A DNA stretch of 64,000 nucleotides from Streptomyces iakyrus (GCF_000717055.1 NZ_JNXI01000004.1:1-64000); one strand, 5' to 3'; shown: positions 15,824 through 24,208, counted from the first letter of the stretch. Notes: generated by a model from the letters alone, not told the origin. Translations and numbers: made by a program.

Positions 15824-17643
15824 GCGTACGCCCCCAGACGGTCGATGGCGGATTCGACGGCGTTCCACGCGGTCTGCCCGAGACCGCAGATCGAGGCGTC
15901 CCGCATCGCGCGGCCGACCTCCCGCAGCAGCGCGATGTCACCGGCGGCATCCGCGCCCGTGCGCTCCACGATCCGGTGCAGCGCCTCCTCCTGGCGTACC
16001 GTCCCGACCCGGCAGGGCACGCACTGCCCGCATGACTCGTCCCGGAAGAACTCCGCGATGCGCAGCAGCAGCCGGGGCAGGGGCACGCTGTCGTCGAAGG
16101 CCATGACGACTCCGGAGCCCAGGGTCGTGCCGGCTTCGCGCGTGCCCTCGAACGTGAGCGGGATGTCCAGCTCGTCGGCGCGTACGAAACCGCCGGCCGC
16201 CCCGCCGAGCAGCACCGCCCGCAGCCCCTCGCGCACCCCGGCCAGGGTGAGCACGTCCCCGAGCGTCGCGCCGAACGGCACCTCGTAGACACCGGGCCGC
16301 TCCACGCTCCCGGACACGCAGAACAGCTTCGGCCCGGTGGAGCGGCCGGTGCCGATCGCCGCGTACGCCGGGGCACCCATGGTCAGGATCGGCAGGACGT
16401 TCACCAGCGTCTCGACGTTGTTCTCGACCGTCGGCTTGCCGAACAGGCCCTTCTCCACCGGGAACGGCGGCTTGGAGCGTGGCTCGCCCCGATAACCCTC
16501 GATGGAGTTGAACAGGGCCGTCTCCTCACCGCAGATGTAGGCGCCGGCGCCGCGCCGGATCTCGATGTCGAAGGCGTACCCCTGCCCGAGCACGTCGTCG
16601 CCGAGCAGCCCGCGGGCACGGGCCTGCGCGATCGCGTGCTCCAGCAGGTGCAGGGCGCGCGGGTACTCGCCGCGCAGGTAGAGGTAGCCCTGGTGGGCGC
16701 CGGTCGCGTACCCCGCGATCGTCATCGCCTCGACGAGCGCATACGGGTCGCCCTCCATGAGCACCCGGTCCTTGAAGGTGCCCGGCTCCGACTCGTCGGC
16801 GTTGCAGACGAGGTAGTGCGGACGGTCGGGCTGGGACGCCGTGGCCTGCCACTTGCGGCCGGTGGGGAAGGCGGCACCGCCGCGCCCGACCAGGCCAGAG
16901 TCGGTGACCTCGCGGATCACCCCGGCGGGACCCAGCTCGAAGGCCCGGCGCAGGGCGGTGTAGCCGCCGTGGGCGCGGTAGTCGTCGAGGGACGACGGGT
17001 CGACCGCGCCGACGCGGTGCAGCAGCATCAGACCGTCCTGCCCCGCCTGGGGCACCGCCAGCGCGGCGGGCGCCTCCTCGGGCGCGGAACCGGGCGAGGA
17101 CGCGGCGAGCACGGCCTCCTCGACGGTCGCCGGCGCCGAGACCGCCGTACGGACGGGATCACCGGCCTTGATCGCCAGCGCGGCCGGGGCCCGTTCGCAC
17201 AGTCCCAGGCAGGGACCGCGCTCGACGCTCACCCCGCTGCCGAGGCCCAGCCGAGCCTCGATCCCGGCGCACAGCTCCGGCGCCCCGGCCGCCGCGCACG
17301 CCAGGTCCGTACACACGTGCAGCACGGTCGCCGGACGCGGCTTGACCGAAAACATGGCGTAGAAGGTGGCGACCCCGTAGGCCTCCGCCGGTGGCACGGT
17401 CAGCCGCCGGCACAGGTAGTCCAGGGCGCCCTCGCTGATCCAGCCGATCCGGTCGTTGACGGCGTGCAGCCCCGGCAACAGCAGGTCGCGGCGGTCCCGG
17501 GCCTCCCGTCCGCCACGCGCCCACCTCAGATCGGCGTCGGAACGGTCGGCGCCCTCCCAGGAGGACTCGGGAGGCCCGAGCAGGGCGTCGACGGCCGCCC
17601 GTTCCTCGTCCGTCGGTTTGCTGTCACCGAAGTGCAGGTCCAC
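15820..17643 (-). CDS. NuoE-NuoF fusion: diaphorase subunit of NAD-dependent formate dehydrogenase (FdsG-FdsB-like)
   Basis: 607 residues. The first 170 form a NuoE-like thioredoxin fold with a 2Fe-2S site (HVCTDLAC about 109-116, GPCLGLCE about 150-157). The rest is NuoF: the NADH site GLVGRGGAAFPTGRKW (about 252-267), the FMN motif NADESEPGTFKDR (about 280-292), GAGAYICGEETAL, and the 4Fe-4S ligands ESCGQCVPC (about 533-541) plus a later Cys in SICGLGQ (about 586). The protein would transfer formate-derived electrons to NAD+. The start is GTG, 6 bp after the FdhA stop. Its location between the two halves of the alpha subunit is unusual. Confidence 0.92.
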   Translation of the reverse strand: MDLHFGDSKPTDEERAAVDALLGPPESSWEGADRSDADLRWARGGREARDRRDLLLPGLHAVNDRIGWISEGALDYLCRRLTVPPAEAYGVATFYAMFSVKPRPATVLHVCTDLACAAAGAPELCAGIEARLGLGSGVSVERGPCLGLCERAPAALAIKAGDPVRTAVSAPATVEEAVLAASSPGSAPEEAPAALAVPQAGQDGLMLLHRVGAVDPSSLDDYRAHGGYTALRRAFELGPAGVIREVTDSGLVGRGGAAFPTGRKWQATASQPDRPHYLVCNADESEPGTFKDRVLMEGDPYALVEAMTIAGYATGAHQGYLYLRGEYPRALHLLEHAIAQARARGLLGDDVLGQGYAFDIEIRRGAGAYICGEETALFNSIEGYRGEPRSKPPFPVEKGLFGKPTVENNVETLVNVLPILTMGAPAYAAIGTGRSTGPKLFCVSGSVERPGVYEVPFGATLGDVLTLAGVREGLRAVLLGGAAGGFVRADELDIPLTFEGTREAGTTLGSGVVMAFDDSVPLPRLLLRIAEFFRDESCGQCVPCRVGTVRQEEALHRIVERTGADAAGDIALLREVGRAMRDASICGLGQTAWNAVESAIDRLGAYA

Positions 17644-17649
17644 AGTGCG

Positions 17650-19569
17650 TCACCCCACGATGGTCGCGATGGGCAGCTTCTCGATCCGGATCGCCGACGC
17701 CTTGAACTCCGCCGTCCCGGCGATCGGGCAGTTCGCTTCGATCGTCAGGGCGTTGGTGTCCACCTCGTCGGGGAAGTGCATGGTCATGAAGGCGAGCCCG
17801 GGCCGCAGCGCGGTGTCCACCCACACGGGTGCGGTCACCGACCCGCGCCGCGAGGTCACCTGGACCTGCTCGCCGACCACGACCCCGTAGCGCTCGGCGT
17901 CCTCCGGGCTCAGCTCGATGAACTCGCCGCGCCTGAGCGGTGAGGCGTAACCGCCGCTCTGCACGCCGGTGTTGTACGAGTCGAGCCGCCGCCCGGTGGT
18001 GAGCCGGATGGGGTACCGGTCGTCGGTGAGGTCCACGGGCGGGTCGTGCTGCACGAGACCGAAGGGCGCGAGCGGGCCGCGCCGGGAGGGGTCGGTCTCC
18101 CACAGCCGGCCGTGCAGATACGTGGGTTCGATCGCGTCCGTGCTCGGGCAGGGCCACTGGATGCCCTGGTGCTCCTCCAGACGCTCGTACGTCATGCCGT
18201 AGTGGTCGGGCGAGACGGCCCGCAGCTCGTTCCACACGGTCTCGGCGTCGGCGTACTTCCAGTCGTGGCCGAGGCGGGCGGCCAGGTCGCAGATGATGTC
18301 GATGTCCTCGCGGGCCTCGCCCGGCGGGGTGACGGCCTTGCGGACACGCTGGACCCGCCGCTCGCTGTTGGTGGTCGTGCCGTCGGTCTCCGCCCAGCCG
18401 GCGGTCGCCGGCAGGACGACGTCCGCCAGCTCTGCGGTCTTCGTCAGGAAGATGTCCTGCACGACCAGGAAGTCCAGGGCCATCAGCCGCCGCACGGCCT
18501 GCTCGCTGTCGGCCTCGGACTGGGCCGGGTTCTCGCCGATGCAGTAGACGGCCTTGAGGCTGCCGTCCTCCATGGCCTCGAACATCTCCGTGAGGTTCAG
18601 GCCGTAGTGCGGCTGGATCACCGTGTCCCAGGCCGACTCGAACTTGCGCCGCACGTCCGGGTCGAGGATGTCCTGGAAGCCGGGCAGCCGGTTGGGGATC
18701 GCGCCCATGTCGCCGCCGCCCTGCACGTTGTTCTGCCCGCGCAGGGGCTGCAGACCGGAGCCGTAGCGGCCGACGTGCCCGGTGAGCAGCGACAGGTTGA
18801 TCAGGGCGCGGACGTTGTCGGTGCCGTTGTGGTGCTCGGTGATGCCCAGGGTCCAGCACAACTGGGCCCGTTCGGCACGGGCGTAGGCGTGCGCCAGCTC
18901 GCGGATCGCCGCCGCCGGCACGCCCGTCACCTTCTCGGCGAGCGACAGCGTCCACGGCTCGACCAGGGCCTTGTACTCCTCGAAGCCGGTGGTGGCCCGC
19001 TGGATGAACGCCTCGTTGGCGAGCCCCGCGTGGATGATCTCGCGGCCGATCGCGTGGGCCATCGGGATGTCCGTGCCGACGTTGAGCCCCATCCAGCTCT
19101 CCGCCCACTCCGCGGTCGAGGTGCGGCGCGGATCGACCGCGTACATCCGGGCGCCGTTCCTGATCCCCTTCAGCACGTGCTGGAAGAAGATCGGGTGCGC
19201 GAACCGGGAGTTGGAGCCCCACATCACGATGACGTCGGTGTGCTCGATCTCCTCGTACGACGACGTCCCGCCGCCCGACCCGAACGCCGCCGACAGGCCC
19301 GCCACGCTCGGGGCGTGGCAGGTGCGGTTGCAGGAGTCGACGTTGTTGGTGCCCATCACGACCCGGGCGAACTTCTGCGCCACGTAGTTCATCTCGTTGG
19401 TGGCGCGGGCGCAGCTGAACATGCCGAAGGCGTCACGGTTGCGCCCGAGGCCCAGGGCTGCCCGGTCCAGGGCCTCCTCCCAGGTGGCCTGCCGGAACGG
19501 CTCGTCGCGGGAGTCCCGGACGAGCGGGTGCGTCAGACGGGTGTAGGTCTTCGGTTGCCGTTTCCTCAT
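17650..19569 (-). CDS. Formate dehydrogenase catalytic (molybdopterin) chain lacking its Fe4S4 domain
   Basis: 639 residues; it binds Mo/W-bis-MGD and oxidises formate to CO2. The active-site motif SCNRTCHAPSVAGL (about 75-90) has Cys where E. coli FdhF has selenocysteine, followed by the conserved His. MGD-binding motifs include VIMWGSNSRFAHP, GLQPLRGQNNVQGGGDMG and GENPAQSEAD. A C-terminal molydop-binding domain (TGRRLDSYNTG onward) ends the protein. It begins at THPLVRDS, the residues that normally follow directly after the Fe4S4 domain, so this is a natural split at a domain border and not a frameshift. Its ATG overlaps the upstream stop (ATGA). Confidence 0.93.
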   Translation of the reverse strand: MRKRQPKTYTRLTHPLVRDSRDEPFRQATWEEALDRAALGLGRNRDAFGMFSCARATNEMNYVAQKFARVVMGTNNVDSCNRTCHAPSVAGLSAAFGSGGGTSSYEEIEHTDVIVMWGSNSRFAHPIFFQHVLKGIRNGARMYAVDPRRTSTAEWAESWMGLNVGTDIPMAHAIGREIIHAGLANEAFIQRATTGFEEYKALVEPWTLSLAEKVTGVPAAAIRELAHAYARAERAQLCWTLGITEHHNGTDNVRALINLSLLTGHVGRYGSGLQPLRGQNNVQGGGDMGAIPNRLPGFQDILDPDVRRKFESAWDTVIQPHYGLNLTEMFEAMEDGSLKAVYCIGENPAQSEADSEQAVRRLMALDFLVVQDIFLTKTAELADVVLPATAGWAETDGTTTNSERRVQRVRKAVTPPGEAREDIDIICDLAARLGHDWKYADAETVWNELRAVSPDHYGMTYERLEEHQGIQWPCPSTDAIEPTYLHGRLWETDPSRRGPLAPFGLVQHDPPVDLTDDRYPIRLTTGRRLDSYNTGVQSGGYASPLRRGEFIELSPEDAERYGVVVGEQVQVTSRRGSVTAPVWVDTALRPGLAFMTMHFPDEVDTNALTIEANCPIAGTAEFKASAIRIEKLPIATIVG

Positions 19570-20537
19570 GCGGCGCTCCTCAGCGCGAGCAGGTCCGAGA
19601 TGGCGTGCACGGTGCGCAGGGTGGGCACCTCCACGCCGGTGATCTCCGCCAGCTCGACGACCGCCGCGAGCAGCACGTCGAGTTCGAGCGGCTTGCCGCG
19701 CTCCAGGTCCTGGAGCGTGGAGGTGCGGTGGTCGCCGACCCGCTCGGCACCGGCGAGCCGGCGCTCGATGGAGACACCGACCTCGCAGCCGAGGGCCTCG
19801 GCGACCGCCAGCGTCTCGGTCATCATGATCTCGATGACCCTGCGGGTGCCGCCGTGCAGGCACATCTGCCGCATGGTCGCGCGGGCCAGCGCGCTGATCG
19901 GGTTGAACGAGATGTTGCCGAGCAGCTTGACCCAGATGTCGCTGCGCAGGTCCGTTTCGACCGGGCACTTCAGGCCGCCCGCCTGCATGGCCTCGCTGAA
20001 GGCGAGACAGCGGGCGGAGCGGCTGCGGTCGGGCTCACCGATGGAGAACCGCGTGCCCTCCAAGTGGCGCACGAGGCCCGGCCCTTCGAGTTCGGTCGCC
20101 GCGTAGACGACACAGCCGACGGCCCGTTCGGGCGCGAGCACCGCACTGACCGCGCCGTCCGGGTCGACACTCTCGACACGGTGGCCGTCGTACGGGCCGC
20201 CATGCCGGTGGAAGTACCACCAGGGGATGCCGTTCTGGGCCGCGACGACCGACGTCGTCTCGTGCAGCAGTGGTGCGATCAGCGGCCCGCACGCCGCGTA
20301 CGCGTTCGCCTTCAGCCCGAGGAAGACGTGGTCGACCGGGCCGACCTCGGCCGGGTCGTCGGTGGCGTGGGGATGCGCGGTGAAGTCGCCGCGTGGGCTG
20401 CGCACCCGGACTCCGTGCTGCCTCATGGCCGCCAGATGCGGTCCACGGGCGATGAGATGCACCTCGGCACCCGCGCGGTGGAGCGCGGCGCCGACGTAGG
20501 CGCCGATGGCACCGGCGCCGAGAACTGCGACTTTCAC
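19566..20537 (-). CDS. 2-dehydropantoate 2-reductase family protein (ApbA/PanE-like), first gene of the formate dehydrogenase operon
   Basis: 323 residues. The Rossmann motif VLGAGAIGAYVGAAL sits at the start and the KPR C-terminal domain has the catalytic Lys in DIWVKLLGNISFNP. The family reduces ketopantoate to pantoate for CoA synthesis, though many members have other 2-oxoacid or unknown substrates. Its place at the head of a formate dehydrogenase operon, coupled by an ATGA overlap, suggests a role in supplying CoA or handling an oxo-acid in the oxalate/formate pathway; this is inference. The GTG start at 20537 follows GGAG. The operator-like region lies between 20601 and 20662. Confidence 0.85.
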   Translation of the reverse strand: MKVAVLGAGAIGAYVGAALHRAGAEVHLIARGPHLAAMRQHGVRVRSPRGDFTAHPHATDDPAEVGPVDHVFLGLKANAYAACGPLIAPLLHETTSVVAAQNGIPWWYFHRHGGPYDGHRVESVDPDGAVSAVLAPERAVGCVVYAATELEGPGLVRHLEGTRFSIGEPDRSRSARCLAFSEAMQAGGLKCPVETDLRSDIWVKLLGNISFNPISALARATMRQMCLHGGTRRVIEIMMTETLAVAEALGCEVGVSIERRLAGAERVGDHRTSTLQDLERGKPLELDVLLAAVVELAEITGVEVPTLRTVHAISDLLALRSAA

Positions 20538-20600
20538 GGGAACACTCCGTTCGGTTTGAGGGATACCGCGGAGGTGGCTGCCGTCCGGCCGCCCTACGGG

Positions 20601-20633
20601 TCGCGTATGGCTCGCGTATGGCTCGCGGACGGC
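20601..20633. repeat. Three 11-bp direct repeats in the formate dehydrogenase/OFA divergent promoter
   Basis: TCGCGTATGGC occurs twice exactly and a third time as TCGCGGACGGC, in phase with one helical turn. Direct repeats at 11-bp spacing are the type of site bound by SARP-like activators. They sit 5 bp from the GntR-like site. Confidence 0.75.
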
Positions 20634-20637
20634 TTGT

Positions 20638-20662
20638 GTCGACGAAATATTGTCTACAGTAT
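20638..20662. promoter_or_regulatory. Candidate GntR/FCD operator, site A
   Basis: GTCGACGAA followed by the palindrome-like ATATTGTCTACAGTAT (outer ATA.TGT / ACA.TAT symmetry). The 9-mer GTCTACAGT recurs inverted at 23374-23382 before the GntR gene, and GTCGACGAA recurs at 51361 in the oxc/sucC promoter. It lies between the formate dehydrogenase operon and the OFA permease gene. Confidence 0.6.
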
Positions 20663-20783
20663 GGAGGTTGGGGCGGCAAGGGTCCGTGCGCCGACCGTTC
20701 GGCGCATGCTGGATACCGCTCACCGCATACGGTCGACGCGGCGTCTTCTCAACTCGCATGCGGATCCCTACCGTCCGGGGTTC

Positions 20784-22118
20784 ATGAGTCCCCCAGTCGC
20801 GCCCCCGGGCTGGAGCCGCTGGCTCGTTCCGCCCGCCGCTCTCTCCGTCCATCTCTCCATCGGCCAGGCCTACGCCTGGAGCGTGTTCAAACCGCCCCTG
20901 GAGTCCGCGCTCGGGCTCAGCGGCACCCAGAGCGCGCTGCCCTTCCAGCTGGGCATCGTCATGCTGGGCCTGTCCGCCGCGTTCGGCGGCACGCTCGTGG
21001 AGCGCAAGGGCCCGCGCTGGGCGATGACCGTCGCCCTGGTCTGCTTCTCCTCCGGCTTCCTGCTCTCCGCGCTGGGCGCGTCCCTGGAGCAGTACTGGCT
21101 GATCGTGCTCGGCTACGGCTTCGTCGGCGGCATCGGCCTCGGCATCGGCTACATCTCGCCCGTCTCCACTCTGATCAAGTGGTTCCCGGACCGGCCCGGC
21201 ATGGCCACCGGCATCGCCATCATGGGCTTCGGCGGCGGCGCGCTCATCGCCTCGCCGTGGAGCGCGCAGATGCTGGAGTCCTTCGGGTCCGGCAGCTCCG
21301 GCATCGCGCTGGCGTTCCTGGTGCATGGGCTGTCGTACGCGGTCTTCATGTTGCTGGGCGTGCTGCTGGTCCGGGTACCGCGTGACGCCCCAGGGGCGCG
21401 GGGAACTGCGCGACAAGCCCCCACCGGCCCGCAGGTGTCGGCGAACCAGGCCCTGCGCACCCCGCAGTTCTGGCTGCTGTGGATCGTGCTCTGCATGAAC
21501 GTCACCGCCGGCATCGGCATCCTGGAGAAGGCCGCGCCGATGATCACGGACTTCTTCGCGGACACCTCCACACCGGTCTCGGTGACCGCGGCCGCCGGCT
21601 TCGTCGCGCTGCTGTCCGCGGCGAACATGGCGGGCCGCATCGGCTGGTCCTCGACGTCCGACCTCATCGGCCGCAAGAACATCTACCGTGTCTACCTGGG
21701 CGTCGGCGCGCTCATGTACGCCCTCATCGCCCTCTTCGGCGACTCCTCCAAGCCCCTGTTCGTCCTGTGCGCGCTGGTCATCCTCTCCTTCTACGGCGGT
21801 GGCTTCGCCACGATTCCGGCCTATCTGAAGGATTTGTTCGGCACGTACCAGGTCGGGGCCATCCACGGGCGGCTGCTCACCGCCTGGTCCACGGCCGGGG
21901 TGCTCGGCCCGCTGATCGTGAACTGGATCGCCGACCGGCAGGAGGAGGCGGGCCGGCACGGCGCCTCTCTGTACGGATTGTCCTTCGTCATCATGATCGG
22001 GCTGCTCGTCGTCGGCTTCGTCGCCAACGAACTGGTCCGGCCCGTCGCCCCCCGCCACCACGTCCCCGCCCCGAAGGAGGCCGCCCATGTTGAACGACAG
22101 CAGTCAGAGTCCGCCTAG
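20784..22118 (+). CDS. OFA-family MFS permease (oxalate/formate antiporter family)
   Basis: 444 residues and about 12 membrane helices. The OFA signature is clear: LSIGQAYAWSVFKPPLE in the first helix, GFVGGIGLGIGYISPVSTLIKWFPDRPGMATGIAIMGFGGGALI in helices 4-5, and GRIGWSSTSDLIGRKN in the second half. OFA proteins exchange oxalate, formate or related carboxylates. It is divergent from the formate dehydrogenase operon and shares a candidate operator with it. The central loop (about 201-217) is made by an inserted interspersed repeat. The ATG at 20784 gives the family start; an in-frame ATG at 20661 would add 41 unusual residues. Confidence 0.88.
   Translation: MSPPVAPPGWSRWLVPPAALSVHLSIGQAYAWSVFKPPLESALGLSGTQSALPFQLGIVMLGLSAAFGGTLVERKGPRWAMTVALVCFSSGFLLSALGASLEQYWLIVLGYGFVGGIGLGIGYISPVSTLIKWFPDRPGMATGIAIMGFGGGALIASPWSAQMLESFGSGSSGIALAFLVHGLSYAVFMLLGVLLVRVPRDAPGARGTARQAPTGPQVSANQALRTPQFWLLWIVLCMNVTAGIGILEKAAPMITDFFADTSTPVSVTAAAGFVALLSAANMAGRIGWSSTSDLIGRKNIYRVYLGVGALMYALIALFGDSSKPLFVLCALVILSFYGGGFATIPAYLKDLFGTYQVGAIHGRLLTAWSTAGVLGPLIVNWIADRQEEAGRHGASLYGLSFVIMIGLLVVGFVANELVRPVAPRHHVPAPKEAAHVERQQSESA
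21387..21434 (+). repeat. Streptomyces interspersed repeat inside the OFA permease gene
   Basis: The stretch contains GGGGCGCGGGGAACTGCGCG and then AGCCCCCACCGGCCCGCAG, which I recognise as a short element scattered in many copies through Streptomyces genomes, usually between genes. Here it is read in frame as the loop DAPGARGTARQAPTGPQ between helices 6 and 7. Confidence 0.75.
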
Positions 22119-22227
22119 CCCGGACCGGCGGTGGCTGATCGCCTTCGCCTGGGTGTGGGTGGGCGTGCCGCTCGCCTACGGGCTGTACGAACTGGTGCGG
22201 AAGGCGACGCAGCTGTTCACCGGGTAG
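22087..22227 (+). CDS. Small membrane subunit of the OFA permease
   Basis: 46 residues, with one transmembrane helix (WLIAFAWVWVGVPLAYGLY, about 16-34) after a Ser/Pro-rich head and before a basic tail (ELVRKATQLFTG). It overlaps the end of the permease gene by 32 bp in another frame and has an AGGAGG site 6 nt before its ATG, so translation is coupled. Similar tiny proteins accompany actinobacterial OFA permeases and are annotated as MFS small subunits (from memory). It may stabilise or gate the permease. Confidence 0.75.
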   Translation: MLNDSSQSPPSPDRRWLIAFAWVWVGVPLAYGLYELVRKATQLFTG

Positions 22228-22375
22228 GGGTTGACAGGTGCCCGGGCGTCCGAGGTGCTGACAGAAGCTACAACCAAGGCGCCCGTTTCCTGTCGCCTTG
22301 GCTGCCGTCGTACCCGTGAGTCACTGATCAGACTGGTGGATCCGCTACCCAAGGCAACGAGGGGGATCCACCCAG

Positions 22376-23314
22376 ATGAACGGCTCGCGCATCGCCGCCG
22401 TCGGCCACTACCAGCCCGCCAAGGTGCTCACCAACGAGGACCTGGCGGGCCTGGTGGACACCAGTGACGAGTGGATCAGGAGCCGGGTGGGCATCCGCAC
22501 GCGTCACATCGCGGGCCCCGACGAGCCGGTCGACGAACTGGCCGCTCACGCCGCCGCCAAGGCCCTGGCCGCCGCCGGTCTGAGCCCTGCCGACATCGAC
22601 CTGGTGCTGGTCGCCACCTCCACCGCCATCGACCGCTCGCCCAACACGGCCGCCCGGGTCGCGGCCCGCCTGGGCATCCCGCAGGCAGCCACCATGGACC
22701 TCAACGTCGTGTGCGCCGGCTTCACCCACGCCCTGGCCACCGCCGACCACGCCGTCCGCGCGGGGGGCGCGAGCCGAGTGCTGGTCATCGGGGCCGACAA
22801 GATGTCCGAGGTGGCCGACTGGAGCGACCGCACCACGTGTGTGCTCGTCGGTGACGGAGCGGGCGCAGCGGTGGTGGAGGCCGCGGACGAGCCGGGCATC
22901 GGGCCGGTGCTGTGGGGCTCGGTGCCCGAGATGGGCAACGCGGTGCGCATCGAGGGCACCCCGCCGCGCTTCGCCCAGGAGGGCCAGAGCGTCTACCGCT
23001 GGGCCACCACGCAGCTGCCGCCCATCGCACGCCGGGCCTGCGAGCGGGCCGGTCTGGAGCCGGCCGACCTCGCCGGAGTCGTACTGCACCAGGCGAACCT
23101 GCGCATCATCGAGCCCCTCGCGGAGAAGATCGGCGCCGTCAACGCCGTCGTCGCGCGCGACGTCACCGAGTCCGGCAACACCTCGGCCGCGAGCATCCCG
23201 CTGGCCTTCTCGAAGCTCATCGAGCAGGGGGCCGTCGCCACGGGCGACCCGGTGCTGCTGTTCGGCTTCGGCGGGAACCTGTCGTACGCGGGGCAGGTCG
23301 TGCGCTGCCCCTGA
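22376..23314 (+). CDS. Beta-ketoacyl-ACP synthase III-like protein (FabH family)
   Basis: 312 residues with a complete thiolase-fold catalytic triad: Cys in NVVCAGF (about 112), His in VVLHQANLRI (about 238) and Asn in ESGNTSAAS (about 267). The N-terminus DEWIRSRVGIRTRHIA is characteristic of FabH. FabH condenses an acyl-CoA starter with malonyl-ACP. It stands alone outside a fatty-acid gene cluster, so a secondary role is possible. A link to the oxalate/formate genes on either side is not evident. Confidence 0.88.
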   Translation: MNGSRIAAVGHYQPAKVLTNEDLAGLVDTSDEWIRSRVGIRTRHIAGPDEPVDELAAHAAAKALAAAGLSPADIDLVLVATSTAIDRSPNTAARVAARLGIPQAATMDLNVVCAGFTHALATADHAVRAGGASRVLVIGADKMSEVADWSDRTTCVLVGDGAGAAVVEAADEPGIGPVLWGSVPEMGNAVRIEGTPPRFAQEGQSVYRWATTQLPPIARRACERAGLEPADLAGVVLHQANLRIIEPLAEKIGAVNAVVARDVTESGNTSAASIPLAFSKLIEQGAVATGDPVLLFGFGGNLSYAGQVVRCP

Positions 23315-23371
23315 GCCGCGGGCGCGGTGTGACGCGGTCAACTCCCCGGAACGCTGGCTCTTGTGCGCCGT

Positions 23372-23387
23372 AGACTGTAGACGAAAG
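23372..23387. promoter_or_regulatory. Candidate GntR/FCD operator, site B (autoregulatory)
   Basis: AGACTGTAGACGAAAG matches the inverse of site A at 12 of 16 positions and includes the shared 9-mer ACTGTAGAC. It lies 77 bp before the GntR gene. Confidence 0.5.
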
Positions 23388-23463
23388 ACAATCGATACTG
23401 ACTCTGCGGCGATACCGGCTCGCGCCGCGCTGTGCACGGCCGTGGCCGAGGAGGGGGACCGCG

Positions 23464-24141
23464 ATGCTGTCGACAGGCCTGCCCCAGGGGGCGGTACCCA
23501 AGCTGGAACGCCCGGGTCCGCTGCGTGACCGTGTCTACGAGGCACTGCTCGAACTCATCACCACTCGTGCGCTGCAGCCCGGCCAGCACCTCGTCGAGAG
23601 CGAACTGGCCGGGCATCTCGGTGTCTCCCGGCAGCCCGTGCGGGAGGCGCTGCAGCGGCTCAACACCGAGGGGTGGGTCGATCTGCGACCCGCCCAGGGC
23701 GCGTTCGTGCACGAGCCGACGGAGGAGGAGGCCGACCAGCTCCTCACGGTCCGCACGCTCCTGGAGGCCGAGGCGGCCCGGCTCGCGGCAGCCAACGCGA
23801 ACAGCGCGGGCATCGCCGCCCTGGAAGCGCTGTGCGCGGAGGGCGAGAAGGCCGTCGAGGCCGACGACGTGGACGGGGCCGTCGCCATGAACGCCCGGTT
23901 CCATGCCAAGATCATGGAGCTCGCCGGCAACGCCGTCCTCGCCGAACTCGCCGCCCAGGTCGACCGGCGTGTGCGCTGGTACTACACACCGGTGGCCCGG
24001 CAGCGCGGCCACCAGTCCTGGATCGAGCACCGGGAGCTGATCGCCGCGGTCGCCGACCGGGACGAACAGCGCGCCACCCAGCTGATGCGCGACCACACGG
24101 AGCACACGCGCCGGTCGTACCACGCGCGTTCGCGCACCTAG
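23464..24141 (+). CDS. GntR-family regulator, FadR/FCD subfamily
   Basis: 225 residues. The winged helix (about 18-80) contains VESELAGHLGVSRQPVREALQRLNTEGWVDLRPAQGAFV. An all-helical FCD effector domain follows (about 90-215) with the metal/ligand residues expected in MNARFHAKIMELAGN (Asp/Asn and His) and SWIEHRELIAAV. FCD proteins sense small carboxylic acids. It is preceded by a sequence related to sites before the oxalate and formate genes, so it is the best candidate for a local oxalate/formate regulator. Confidence 0.9.
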   Translation: MLSTGLPQGAVPKLERPGPLRDRVYEALLELITTRALQPGQHLVESELAGHLGVSRQPVREALQRLNTEGWVDLRPAQGAFVHEPTEEEADQLLTVRTLLEAEAARLAAANANSAGIAALEALCAEGEKAVEADDVDGAVAMNARFHAKIMELAGNAVLAELAAQVDRRVRWYYTPVARQRGHQSWIEHRELIAAVADRDEQRATQLMRDHTEHTRRSYHARSRT

Positions 24142-24182
24142 CGACCCCACAGCCGCCCCCTGGCGTGGGCACCCGTCACCGC

Positions 24183-24208
24183 TGCTTTGTCCTGTGAGTG
24201 GAAAAAGT
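24183..24208. promoter_or_regulatory. Candidate ROK operator (upstream of the ROK gene)
   Basis: CTTTGTCC-N7-GGAAAAAG forms an inverted repeat with one mismatch. The 26-bp block agrees at 21 positions with the block at 31567-31592 before the giant secreted sugar enzyme. Confidence 0.6.

Noticed and set aside
19296..19330. Selenocysteine in the formate dehydrogenase active site
   Set aside because: The position corresponding to selenocysteine is an ordinary Cys codon (RTCHAP); no in-frame TGA is present.
14963..19569. Frameshift or pseudogene explanation for the divided formate dehydrogenase alpha subunit
   Set aside because: The halves are separated by another intact gene, each has its own start with coupled spacing, and all cofactor ligands are kept.
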